From assembly GCA_021815365.1 (NCBI GenBank), contig JAKAGZ010000023.1, forward strand, positions 1 through 44,520: a stretch of 44,520 nucleotides of DNA, written 5' to 3'. Shown here piece by piece: positions 8,383 through 16,694 of this stretch (positions are counted from its first letter, which is position 1; each line of letters begins with the position of its first letter). A program made the translations under genes and the position numbers. The DNA is from Bacteroidota bacterium (GTDB lineage: Bacteria; Bacteroidota; Ignavibacteria; Ignavibacteriales; Ignavibacteriaceae). The notes beneath the pieces were generated by a model. That model did not search any database and had not been told where the DNA came from. It saw only the letters and a program-made list of their open reading frames with translations.

Positions 8383-10236
8383 TCAGTCTCTGAACTGCAT
8401 TTCATAAAACTTTTTGTACAACCCTTTCTTATCTTTTATCAGTTCATTATGCTTTCCAGCCTGGATGATCCTGCCTTTATCCAGCACAATAATTCTTGTC
8501 GCATTCCTGATCGTGCTTAGCCTGTGTGCAATAACAATTGTGGTCCTGTTAATCATTAACCTTTCAATAGCTTCCTGCACCAGCAATTCAGATTCATTAT
8601 CGAGTGCCGAAGTGGCTTCATCAAAGATCATTATCTCAGGATTTTTTAAAAGAGCACGCGCAATCGAAAGCCTTTGCTTTTGTCCGCCGGACAGCTTTAC
8701 CCCTCTTTCACCAATAAATGTATCATAACCTTCAGGCATTTGAATAATGAAATTATGGGCATTCGCTGTTTTTGCAGCCTCGACTATTTTTTCGAAAGGA
8801 TAATCACCCAGCCCGTAAGCAATATTGTTTTTAACAGATTCATTAAAAAGAAAAGTTTCCTGTGTGACTATGCCCATCAGATTCCGTAAGCTGTCAATTT
8901 TTACATTCCGAATGTCAGTATTATCAATTAAAATTTTACCCTCTGTCGGATCAAAAAATCTCGGCAGCAAATCTACAAGAGTAGACTTTCCTCCTCCGCT
9001 AGGACCAACGAGAGCGACTATCTCACCGCGCTTAACAGTAAAGTTCACATCATTTAAAACAAGGTCTGTTGAATCTTCATAATGAAATGAGACGTGATCA
9101 AAATTTATTGAATCATGAAATCCCTTCAGCTCAACAGCATCCTGTGAATCTTTAATATTCGGCTGTGTGTCAATAATTTCAAAAACTCTGTCACCCGCTG
9201 CACTTGATTCCTGTATCCTGTTGTTCACGCTGCTCAGCTCTTTTATCGGGGGCATGAGCTGAAATATAGCAAACAGAAATCCCATAAATTCACTTGCAGT
9301 TAGCGATTGCTCTTTCAGCACCAGCATCCCGCCGAAATAAATTATCACAACTCCCACAACAGTACTGAGAATTTCTGTGATAGGCGATGAGGCATTTCGT
9401 ACACGTACAATTTTCAGCATCAGCCTGAAAAAATTTTTTGTTTCATCCGTAAATTTTTTATTCTCATATTTTTCCATTCCAAACGCTTTAACAATTTTTA
9501 CGCCGGAAATTGTCTCCTGGAGAATGCTTGTTATGTCAGCCATTTTTTCCTGCAGGGTATAACTTTGTTTCCGCAGCTTTAAACCAATCCAGGTAATCAC
9601 AAACATCGAGAAAGGAAGAATGACAAGGGCAAGCAAGGTAAGCTGCCAGCTAATGCTTATTGCAATTCCCAGGAAAACTATTATTGAAAGAGGCTCGCGG
9701 ATCAAATTCAGGAATGCGGCTGAAATGCTCGCCTGAACTATATTCACATCGTTTGTAATTCTTGAAATTAAATTTCCGACTCTCTCCTTTTTAAAATAAC
9801 TCATCGGGAGTTTGTGCAGGTGTTTGTATGCCGCATCTCTCATATCCTTCATTGTTCCCTGTTCAACGTGAGCAAGAAAATATGCCTGCAGGTAACCGAA
9901 AATATTTTTTAAAAGAAAGGCTATTAAAACAAGAGCGCATATTTTCAGAAGTGCATCTGCTTTGCCTCCGCTTAAAACTATTTCGTGAAATTTTTGAGAG
10001 ATGTCACTGCCGATTTTTGTAATCCAATCCGGCAAAAAACCAGATGCCGGGTTTGATGCAGTTTGCTGTATAACTTCGTTCTTCGCATTCTGCTGAAATA
10101 ATGTATCAAGCAGCGGTATGGTCAGATAGACTGAAATGCCGTTAAACGCAGCATACAAAACAGTACAGAAGACAGAAACAGCGAGGTGTTTCCAGTATGG
10201 TAGTGCGTATTTTAATATTCTGATGTAAGTTTTCAC
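8383..10236 (-). CDS. MsbA-like ABC exporter (fused permease and ATPase)
   Basis: A 617-residue type IV ABC half-transporter acting as a homodimer in the inner membrane. About six helices occupy residues 15-335. The ATPase domain shows Walker A GPSGGGKST, Q-loop VTQETFLF, signature LSGGQKQR, Walker B IMIFDEATSALD and the switch His in IAHRLST. All catalytic parts are intact. An inserted segment near residues 45-95 widens the first loop. The family flips lipid A or other lipid-linked substrates; the neighbouring methyltransferase and ligase-like genes suggest a lipid or glycolipid cargo, which is inference. The start is GTG, sharing one base with the upstream stop (TAGTG), so translation is coupled. 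Confidence 0.85.
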   Translation of the reverse strand: MKTYIRILKYALPYWKHLAVSVFCTVLYAAFNGISVYLTIPLLDTLFQQNAKNEVIQQTASNPASGFLPDWITKIGSDISQKFHEIVLSGGKADALLKICALVLIAFLLKNIFGYLQAYFLAHVEQGTMKDMRDAAYKHLHKLPMSYFKKERVGNLISRITNDVNIVQASISAAFLNLIREPLSIIVFLGIAISISWQLTLLALVILPFSMFVITWIGLKLRKQSYTLQEKMADITSILQETISGVKIVKAFGMEKYENKKFTDETKNFFRLMLKIVRVRNASSPITEILSTVVGVVIIYFGGMLVLKEQSLTASEFMGFLFAIFQLMPPIKELSSVNNRIQESSAAGDRVFEIIDTQPNIKDSQDAVELKGFHDSINFDHVSFHYEDSTDLVLNDVNFTVKRGEIVALVGPSGGGKSTLVDLLPRFFDPTEGKILIDNTDIRNVKIDSLRNLMGIVTQETFLFNESVKNNIAYGLGDYPFEKIVEAAKTANAHNFIIQMPEGYDTFIGERGVKLSGGQKQRLSIARALLKNPEIMIFDEATSALDNESELLVQEAIERLMINRTTIVIAHRLSTIRNATRIIVLDKGRIIQAGKHNELIKDKKGLYKKFYEMQFRD

Positions 10237-11279
10237 TACGCCTTAAAATTTGGAAATTCAGGGATATTCCTTAATCCGCAGCCGCCTTTTATTTTTATTG
10301 CATCAATGATCTTTAATGTTCTGCAATTAAATATCGAGACAGAAGAATTATCGCCAAAGCCGTTGTCAAATATCAGAAAATCATTTTTAATAAAGAAATT
10401 CTTTATTCCGTCCCCGTTCCATTCTTTAACAATTTTTTTCTTTCTTAAATCATAAATATATAAACCTGATGTTTGCGATTCCTTTGTATCAAAAGTTTTG
10501 TTCTTTGCAGAAATATCTATTGTAGAAAAAATTAAATATTTCCCCTCATCCGACCATTGAAACTCATTCAGGTGCTGATCACTCACAACGATCAGGTCGG
10601 TTCTGTTTTTTCGAATATCAGCCAGGTAAATTTTTGTTGTATCGGCATTTTTATTTATCAGCTTAAATCTTCCATCCGGCGAATTATAACTCACTTTGCT
10701 GTGATATGGTTCCGGGTAACCGGTAGTAGTCAGGTCATACGTCTGCACTTCATTTAACTGCTCTTTGCCAAAAATGTTATAGATAAATGTCTGCTGATTG
10801 ATATAGGTAGCAACGATTGAGTCTATGCCGTTCATTACCACCTTGAAATTATTATTATTTTCCCATTGAGTAAAAACCTGAACGCCGTCTCCAAAATTTT
10901 TAATGAATTTAACTTTTAAAGAATCAAGGTTTATGAGATAAAGTTTCACACGGGTGATAAAAGGCAAAACGCTTTTTTTGCCAAGGTGTCCGGCGGTAAG
11001 AAAAAAAGCAGATTTTCTGTCTGGTGAGTATGAAAGTTCTACAACCTGTTCATTATAATTTGACCAGAACTCTTTATATTTCTTCCGGGAAAGATCATAC
11101 TTATACAGTCCTGCTTTCTGATCTGCCATACCAACAAAAATAAAATTCGTAAACTTTCTCCCTTTTTCAGTTAAAGAATTTTTTGCGGATGAGTACGTTT
11201 TCGATTTTTCCCTGGTTTTTTCTCCACAGCCCGAGAGCAGTAAAAAAAATATACACAGAAAAATTTTTATCCTATACAT
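10236..11279 (-). CDS. Lipoprotein with TolB-like propeller repeats
   Basis: A 347-residue protein with a lipoprotein signal peptide (lipobox LSGC, Cys18). The mature part has WD40-like/PD40 segments: SPDRKSAFFLTAG, SPDGRFKLINKN and SDEGKYLIFSTID, each followed by strands ending in a linker of the LYIYDLRKKK type. This suggests a beta-propeller facing the periplasm. It overlaps the M50 protease gene by 8 bp and touches the MsbA-like gene. Its role is unknown. The gene at 5421 in the same run also carries a propeller-like domain; a shared ligand or glycan-sensing role is speculative. Confidence 0.7.
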   Translation of the reverse strand: MYRIKIFLCIFFLLLSGCGEKTREKSKTYSSAKNSLTEKGRKFTNFIFVGMADQKAGLYKYDLSRKKYKEFWSNYNEQVVELSYSPDRKSAFFLTAGHLGKKSVLPFITRVKLYLINLDSLKVKFIKNFGDGVQVFTQWENNNNFKVVMNGIDSIVATYINQQTFIYNIFGKEQLNEVQTYDLTTTGYPEPYHSKVSYNSPDGRFKLINKNADTTKIYLADIRKNRTDLIVVSDQHLNEFQWSDEGKYLIFSTIDISAKNKTFDTKESQTSGLYIYDLRKKKIVKEWNGDGIKNFFIKNDFLIFDNGFGDNSSVSIFNCRTLKIIDAIKIKGGCGLRNIPEFPNFKA

Positions 11280-11931
11280 TAGGCAATTTCCCGATTGAGA
11301 GGAACAGGTTCAATATCAGTGTAACTGCTTTCATAAAATATCCCCATAACGGGCTGTAGATAAATACAAGCAATATTATTGAGCCGTAGAATCCGAGATT
11401 CAGAAGTGCTGCGGTAAATCTGTTCGGGATAAGATCATACAAAATGTGCGAGCCGTCAAGCGGAGGAAGAGGAATTAAATTAAATGCAAAAAGAAAAACA
11501 TTAAAAAAAACTCCGTACCATACAACTTGCAGCCAAAAGCTCTGAGTGCCGCTGGTTGAGTTGATCATTATTAAAAAGCAAATATAAAAAACCACGGCAA
11601 GCAGAAAATTCGAGAAAGGACCGGCAAATGAAACGATCGCATCGTCCCTGAACTCGTTCTTCAGATTTCTTCTGTCAACAGGAACGGGTTTTGCCCATCC
11701 GATCAATGCGAAACCTGATGCAAACGAAGCGAGAGGCATTATTATTGTCCCGACAAGGTCAGCGTGCTTAAAGGGATTCAAAGTAAGCCTGCCCTGTTTT
11801 TTTGCAGTATCATCTCCCAGCTTTGATGCTGTAAAGGCGTGTGCAAATTCGTGAACAGCAAGTGAAATGAAAAAGATCGGGAGAAAAGTTAAAAATGAAA
11901 TTAATTTCTGGCTTATTTCAATATCAGGCAA
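11272..11931 (-). CDS. Site-2 protease family (M50) membrane metalloprotease
   Basis: A 219-residue multi-pass protein of the short M50 group. Zinc ligands are visible as H27-E-F-A-H31, and the third ligand lies in LPPLDGSHIL (Asp159). The FAGPFSNFLLA segment between them is a family mark. These peptidases cut within or next to transmembrane segments of substrates; no substrate is evident, and no PDZ domain is present. The start appears to be TTG, five bases after the preceding stop; the nearby ATG is out of frame. It overlaps the lipoprotein gene by 8 bp. Confidence 0.85.
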   Translation of the reverse strand: MPDIEISQKLISFLTFLPIFFISLAVHEFAHAFTASKLGDDTAKKQGRLTLNPFKHADLVGTIIMPLASFASGFALIGWAKPVPVDRRNLKNEFRDDAIVSFAGPFSNFLLAVVFYICFLIMINSTSGTQSFWLQVVWYGVFFNVFLFAFNLIPLPPLDGSHILYDLIPNRFTAALLNLGFYGSIILLVFIYSPLWGYFMKAVTLILNLFLSIGKLPNV

Positions 11932-11936
11932 TGCAT

Positions 11937-12218
11937 TTAACCTTTTCTTAAGCAGTCAAGTACATAATTCTTTATAGCAGTTTCCCAGGAATCATTAACC
12001 AACAAATAAGGCTTTAATAATTCTATAAATTTTTTCCTCGATTCACCAGTCCTAAGCGAATCAATCCGTAAATTATGGATTGCATCCTGTAAATCTGTAA
12101 AAGGATAATTAACAATCTCGCTGAAAGATCCGTATTCTAACAACCTTCTTACTTTGAATTCCCTGGAAAAAGTTTGTGGATCTCCGTCCCAGAACAATCT
12201 ATTTTTTGCTTTTTGCAT
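11937..12218 (-). CDS. Small protein paired with an AbiEii-like nucleotidyltransferase
   Basis: A 93-residue soluble protein. It begins with a segment of the LFWDxDPxxFxxxxxxxxRLLEYG kind, seen in small Bacteroidota proteins encoded next to AbiEii-type nucleotidyltransferases, and continues with a helical region. The gene overlaps the nucleotidyltransferase by 20 bp, so the two are one translational unit. By analogy with AbiE systems it may be the antitoxin-side partner, but it shows no winged-helix AbiEi sequence and lies downstream rather than upstream of the nucleotidyltransferase. Function unproven. Confidence 0.6.
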   Translation of the reverse strand: MQKAKNRLFWDGDPQTFSREFKVRRLLEYGSFSEIVNYPFTDLQDAIHNLRIDSLRTGESRKKFIELLKPYLLVNDSWETAIKNYVLDCLRKG

Positions 12219-12891
12219 ACTGTAAAATACTGAGAATTAATGATTCAATAAATTTCTTAAAATCATCCAGGCTATAATCCTGATCTGTAATTATTTCACC
12301 TTCAAATATTGATTCTTTCAAAGCAATAATTAATTCTTCATAAGCAGGAGGAATAATCTTTACTTTTGTCTCCTCAAGCAGTTCGTAAAGCGCAAATTCT
12401 TTAAGCAAAAAATACAAATCAAAATAATCTTTCGCAGTTTTACGTGTGTAAATTGCCGTTAGCTTATTAACTGCAATATTGTCTTTTGTATCTATAAAAT
12501 AATTATTCTTTTTAACAGCCGACCCTATCCTCGAATATGGTTCATAAATAAATTCGATCTTCAAATTTGCACTTTCTGATTTACAAAATACACGTTTAAA
12601 ATTTGAACTGTTTATCGTGACTTCTATTGAAAATAACTCCTGGATTTTTTTAATCATCCTGCTAAAATCGATTTCAAATTGATAAAGAGGATGAAGACTC
12701 CCATCATAAAAAAAATCAAGGTCCTCGGAAAATCTATGATGATAATAGAACCGGGAGAGGCAAGTGCCTCCGGTCAGGTAAAAAAGTTCATCCTCAAATA
12801 AGGACAATACTTTATCCTGAATGGGATATAATGTATCGTAAAAATATCTGCTCTGTTCTGTATTTAATTTTCTGATCAACGCTGCTTCCAT
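12199..12891 (-). CDS. AbiEii/DUF1814-type nucleotidyltransferase
   Basis: A 230-residue protein of the nucleotidyltransferase superfamily. The glycine pair and acidic catalytic motif read FYLTGGTCLSRFYYHHRFSEDLDFFYDG, with G41-G42 and S55-E-D57-L-D59. Lysines typical of the family follow in NKLTAIYTRKTAKDYFDLYFL. AbiEii proteins are the toxin half of AbiE abortive-infection systems and modify RNA or nucleotides. The partner is the overlapping 93-aa gene. The unit heads a co-directional envelope gene run with only 5 bp before the M50 gene, so a captured or domesticated pair is possible. Confidence 0.75.
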   Translation of the reverse strand: MEAALIRKLNTEQSRYFYDTLYPIQDKVLSLFEDELFYLTGGTCLSRFYYHHRFSEDLDFFYDGSLHPLYQFEIDFSRMIKKIQELFSIEVTINSSNFKRVFCKSESANLKIEFIYEPYSRIGSAVKKNNYFIDTKDNIAVNKLTAIYTRKTAKDYFDLYFLLKEFALYELLEETKVKIIPPAYEELIIALKESIFEGEIITDQDYSLDDFKKFIESLILSILQYAKSKK

Positions 12892-13039
12892 TTTTTATGT
12901 TATAAAAATAAGACTTTCAATTATTAAAGTGAATAAAAGCAGATATATACTGGTCGCCTGTATTCAGGATATTTTTGGGGCTTAGACACATTACTGCAGG
13001 AAATATAACAATACTAATCTTTCCTCAGTACACTTTTCT

Positions 13040-13140
13040 TAATTATGATGACGTATCTTAATCATAATCTTACTCTTTGGGATTATGATTAAGATCAAGC
13101 CTGTCTGCCGGCATGAGCACAAGATTAAGGACAGAATAAG
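13040..13140. repeat. Palindromic intergenic repeat near xerD
   Basis: A perfect 15-bp inverted repeat (13055-13069 and 13081-13095, arms ATCTTAATCATAATC/GATTATGATTAAGAT) has an 11-base loop. A degenerate copy of the arm (TCTTAATTATGATG) lies just before it at about 13037-13050. A GC-rich stretch with the self-complementary TGCCGGCA follows near 13107-13114. It sits in the 280-bp gap between xerD and the AbiEii-like gene, where no ORF is visible. In position it could end xerD transcription, but the mixed composition looks like an inserted repeat. Confidence 0.6.
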
Positions 13141-13171
13141 TCACCGTATTTATGAATCAAAACACTTAGTT

Positions 13172-14062
13172 TCAACCTCTTGGATGAAATTCTTTGTGAA
13201 CCTGTTTAATATAATCCCGGTCAATGTGAGTATAAATCTGCGTTGTTGAGATGTCAGCATGTCCGAGCATTTCCTGGACTGCCCTCAGGTCAGCGCCACC
13301 CTCAAGCAAATGCGTTGCAAATGAATGCCTGAAAGTGTGCGGATGAACCTCTTTTCCAATGCCGGCTTCTTTAACATACCTGTCAACAATTTTCCATACA
13401 CCCATACGTGAAAGTTTTGTTCCCCTGTTATTAAGAAATAAATAATTACCGCTTTTATTTTTCTTCATTAAAAGTACGCGGCTGCCCTTTAAATATCTGT
13501 TTACCCACTCTATTGCACTGCTGCCTATCGGTATTATTCTTTCTTTAGAACCTTTCCCGAAAACCCGAATTACTTCATCGTCAAAATACAGATCTGAAAT
13601 TTTAATATTTATCAGCTCCGACACTCTTGTGCCGCAGGCATAAAGCATTTCCAGAACCGCTTTGTCTCTCAGACCAAGTTTTTCATTCACGTCTGGTTTC
13701 GAAAGTATGGCATCAATTTCACTGACAGACAAGACCGGCGGAAGATTTTTTGCCAGCTTCGGCGAAGAAATTTTTTCAATCGGGTTGACATTTATATACC
13801 CGCTTAAAAATAAATAATTAAAAAAACCTTTAAGTGAAGAATAATAACGAGCGGCTGAACTGCCTGCCAGACCAATTTCATTAAGAAGTTTAAAAAAATC
13901 TGCCAGATGATTTTGCTTTATTGAAGACGGATCGTCAATTTCTTTTGATTCAGCGAACTGAAGAAAAGAATTTATATCATTCCTGTACGAAGCTATTGTA
14001 TTATCTGAGAGATTTTTTTCCAGCCTTAGGGCAGACAGGTATTCTTTTAAAAAAATATTCAT
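13172..14062 (-). CDS. xerD: Tyrosine recombinase XerD
   Basis: A 296-residue site-specific recombinase. The N-terminal SAM-like DNA-binding domain spans residues 1-90 and the catalytic domain about 110-296. All catalytic residues can be seen: R146 (YACGTRVSEL), K170 (FGKGSKER), H242-x-x-R245 (HPHTFRHS), H268 (LGHAD) and nucleophile Y277 (TQIYTHI). With XerC it resolves chromosome dimers at dif during division. Length and motifs match housekeeping XerD/C rather than a phage integrase, and no attachment-site duplication is evident. It stands alone, flanked by hairpin repeats. XerC cannot be excluded. Confidence 0.9.
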   Translation of the reverse strand: MNIFLKEYLSALRLEKNLSDNTIASYRNDINSFLQFAESKEIDDPSSIKQNHLADFFKLLNEIGLAGSSAARYYSSLKGFFNYLFLSGYINVNPIEKISSPKLAKNLPPVLSVSEIDAILSKPDVNEKLGLRDKAVLEMLYACGTRVSELINIKISDLYFDDEVIRVFGKGSKERIIPIGSSAIEWVNRYLKGSRVLLMKKNKSGNYLFLNNRGTKLSRMGVWKIVDRYVKEAGIGKEVHPHTFRHSFATHLLEGGADLRAVQEMLGHADISTTQIYTHIDRDYIKQVHKEFHPRG

Positions 14063-14133
14063 TCTGCAGTAGTCATTAGGGATTTGTCATTGGCTATTAG
14101 TTATTTGAATCTGCAAATTATAAACAGGTACCG

Positions 14134-14220
14134 GATACCAGATCCCGGATATAGATAACCATCTATCCGGAATCTGGTATCTAAATCCATACTCCATCTT
14201 CCATATTACATCTTCCATCT
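14134..14220. repeat. Imperfect hairpin and short CATCTTCC repeats
   Basis: Arms of 18 bases (14134-14151 and 14164-14181) pair with one mismatch. Near the tip GGATATAGAT/ATCTATCC pair further around an AACC loop, with one bulge. After it, 14190-14220 repeats short CATCTTCCAT-like words. This lies 3' of the 7TM-HD gene and 5' of xerD and may act as a terminator, although no T-run follows directly. Confidence 0.5.
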
Positions 14221-14222
14221 TA

Positions 14223-16406
14223 CTACCCTTTTTCCATTTCATCCTGTTTCGGGTATCTTATCCTTCTGTGATGCTGACCTAACAAAATACCAGTAAAGGC
14301 TTCTTTAATTTTGCTCACATCGCTGAAGGTGATCGGCGATTCATCTAACTGACCATCTGTTATACGGGATTCTATAATTTTGCTTACAAGATTTTCAACT
14401 TTGGCAGGATCCGGCTCATCAATTGACCTGACTGCAGATTCGCATCCGTCTGCCAGCATTATAATTGCAGTCTCTTTCGTGTTTGGTTTCGGTCCCGGAT
14501 ATTTATAATCTTCCACTTTTACTTTCTCATCACCGTATAATTTCCTTGCCTTATCATAAAAGTAAGCTATGATCATAGTACCGTGATGCATCGGAATAAA
14601 ATCTATTATTTCCCGCGGAACATCATATTCTTTTGCGAGATTTATTCCTTCGGTAACATGTTTAATAATCATATTTACACTTTCTTCGGGAGATAAATTT
14701 TCGTGAACGTTCTGACTATCTAATTGATTTTCCACAAAATTTTGCGGAGAGATTGTCTTCCCAATATCGTGGTAATACGCACCAACACGAGCCAGCAAAG
14801 GATTTGCACCAACTCTTTCAGCAGCAGCTTCAGCCAAAGTTCCCATTGTCATCGAGTGGTTAAAAGTACCGGGAGCTTTTCTTGCGAGTTCTCTTAATAA
14901 CGGTCTGTCAAAATTTGATAATTCAAGCAAAGTAAGGTCGGTAGTGATCTTAAAAAATCTTTCAAAGAATATAAGCAAACCATAAGTGAGAACGGGGCTG
15001 ATCAACGCATTAGTACCTGCAAAAGCAAACTCCATAAAAATACTTTCAGACGGTGCAAAACCCTCAAGTCCAAATGCTGAAATTGCAATAGCATAGCCGA
15101 GCAGAATGAACAGGAATGATCTGAAAATCTGTGAGCGGTTTTTTATGTCTCTTACTGTATAAACAGAAAGTGCCGAGGCAAATAAATTCATTGCCATAAA
15201 TGAATAATCATTCCCTTTTATTGCGCCGGTTACAAGTGCAAGTATTACAGTAGAATAAAAACCAACTCTCGAATCAAAAATAATTGTTATGAGCATTGCC
15301 GAGGCAGGAATGAAAATAAAAAACTGTATCGGCGCATTCAATGATATCTGGTTTATCAGGAAGGTTATGAAGGAGAGAAGAATAAAATTAATAGATAAGA
15401 GAAATAACTTCCTGTTATCATAAAAAATCTTTTTCCTGAACAGGAATAAATAAATTGTTAAGAGAGAAAGAAGAAAAGCAATATGCAGCCCCTTCCCGAT
15501 CATCTGCCAGAAGTCGCTGTCGTAACCTAATTTTTCACCTTTCGCTTCTTTGTAGGAATCTATCTTTAATTTAATCTCGCGCGTTATCCTGTCGTGCTTT
15601 GCTACAATTCTCTCATTCTCATTTACTATCCCGCTGTACTTCGAAACATTGGTTTTAGCCTGCTCTGTTTCTTCGTCTGTCATTTTCTGGTTATAGACAA
15701 GTGTTGGAAAAATAAAATGGGATATATACTCTTCTTCGGCTTTTGTGATTTCGGGGGGTAAATTAATTAAGGCTATTATTTTACTCAGCTCCTCTTTAGC
15801 CTGCCGGATATTTAAAAATTTTCCTGCGGGTTCTATTTTATCAAAATTACCTGTTCTTATCGCAATGCTGTCCCTTCTTAAAATATTTCCCGGAATATGG
15901 ATGATATCACCTGAGTATAGTTTCTCTACAGCAAGCCGAGCAGAACTGAAAAACTTTTTATAACTGATCTTACCCCTCTCCGGATATTTTTCCGTGTTCA
16001 TTAAACTTTTAATTGCGTTGAAAGATTCATCGCTCAAAAAAGAAGGATTTAATTTCTGCAGCGAATCACTAACAGAACTTTCTTCCATAATTTTTTGAAG
16101 ATAAGTATTGTAAGCCTTGAGAGAATCCAACGAACGGATTACAGCATTTGGGTTCTTTGTAAAAACCGGGTACACGGCGGCGACTGCTTCTTTAACTTCT
16201 TCACGATAAATTTTCGGATCCTTCTTAACAGGAAAGCTAAAAGGTGCTATGAGGTCTTCGTGCGTCCAGACTGAACCCACTGTTAGTTCGGACTCAATTG
16301 ATTCACCGCGCGGAAACATAAAGGTGATCAACACAACGGTTGCAAGACCGATCAGAATTCTAACCTTCATCCCCTGCTTTTTATTTTCTTCTTCCGACTT
16401 TGCCAT
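14223..16406 (-). CDS. 7TM-HD family protein (PgpH-like cyclic-di-AMP phosphodiesterase)
   Basis: A 727-residue inner-membrane protein. A first membrane helix (about 16-31) leads to an extracytoplasmic 7TMR-HDED domain to about residue 300, then seven hydrophobic helices. The cytoplasmic HD domain carries FNHSMTMGTLAEAAAER, then the metal-binding YYHDIGK and IPMHHGT. In characterised members (PgpH) this domain hydrolyses cyclic-di-AMP to pApA. Length and order match the family. The gene is transcribed alone. A 6-2-6 palindrome (TTACAG-CC-CTGTAA, 16458-16471) lies 52-65 bp upstream of its ATG. Whether this organism makes c-di-AMP cannot be seen here. Confidence 0.85.
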   Translation of the reverse strand: MAKSEEENKKQGMKVRILIGLATVVLITFMFPRGESIESELTVGSVWTHEDLIAPFSFPVKKDPKIYREEVKEAVAAVYPVFTKNPNAVIRSLDSLKAYNTYLQKIMEESSVSDSLQKLNPSFLSDESFNAIKSLMNTEKYPERGKISYKKFFSSARLAVEKLYSGDIIHIPGNILRRDSIAIRTGNFDKIEPAGKFLNIRQAKEELSKIIALINLPPEITKAEEEYISHFIFPTLVYNQKMTDEETEQAKTNVSKYSGIVNENERIVAKHDRITREIKLKIDSYKEAKGEKLGYDSDFWQMIGKGLHIAFLLSLLTIYLFLFRKKIFYDNRKLFLLSINFILLSFITFLINQISLNAPIQFFIFIPASAMLITIIFDSRVGFYSTVILALVTGAIKGNDYSFMAMNLFASALSVYTVRDIKNRSQIFRSFLFILLGYAIAISAFGLEGFAPSESIFMEFAFAGTNALISPVLTYGLLIFFERFFKITTDLTLLELSNFDRPLLRELARKAPGTFNHSMTMGTLAEAAAERVGANPLLARVGAYYHDIGKTISPQNFVENQLDSQNVHENLSPEESVNMIIKHVTEGINLAKEYDVPREIIDFIPMHHGTMIIAYFYDKARKLYGDEKVKVEDYKYPGPKPNTKETAIIMLADGCESAVRSIDEPDPAKVENLVSKIIESRITDGQLDESPITFSDVSKIKEAFTGILLGQHHRRIRYPKQDEMEKG

Positions 16407-16457
16407 ACCAATAAAAAACTATTATTGATGCTTAAGTTAAGAAAATTTAGGGGTTTG

Positions 16458-16471
16458 TTACAGCCCTGTAA
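16458..16471. promoter_or_regulatory. Short palindrome upstream of the 7TM-HD gene
   Basis: TTACAGCCCTGTAA is a perfect 6-2-6 inverted repeat 52 bp before the start of the 7TM-HD gene. The size suits a dimeric repressor operator; no regulator is identified and chance cannot be excluded. Confidence 0.25.
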
Positions 16472-16506
16472 TGTTTAAAATTTAACTTAATGTATTGCCG
16501 ACTTAT

Positions 16507-16613
16507 AACAGACTGAAAAACCTCGAAGGTCACTTTTGGCATAGCCACCACTACATGGAAAGACCTTCGAGGTTACTTAAAAAGATAAGAGCAACCTTCG
16601 GGGTTTTAAAAAG
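16507..16613. repeat. REP-like unit A (cruciform repeat)
   Basis: An outer 13-bp perfect inverted repeat (16519-16531 AACCTCGAAGGTC, 16562-16574 GACCTTCGAGGTT) encloses two adjacent small stems, TGGC-ATA-GCCA (16537-16547) and CCAC-TAC-ATGG (16548-16558, one mismatch). A spacer and a second arm AACCTTCGGGGTT (16593-16605) follow. The block 16518-16613 matches unit C at 19141-19235 with only three differences. Its left flank ACAGACT is shared with unit B. Confidence 0.85.
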
Positions 16614-16694
16614 TATTTGAGGGCTTCAGCACCATTTAATCCAAAGATTTATTAAATTATAACTCATAAACATTTCAATTCTGCAGGGATGTAA

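Noticed and set aside
13172-14062. Tyrosine recombinase as the integrase of a genomic island
   Set aside because: Length, motif spacing and isolated position match housekeeping XerD/C; no att repeats or cargo boundary were found.
14190-14220. Repeated CATCTTCCAT words as a CRISPR
   Set aside because: The words are about 10 bases long with no regular spacers; no cas genes are present.
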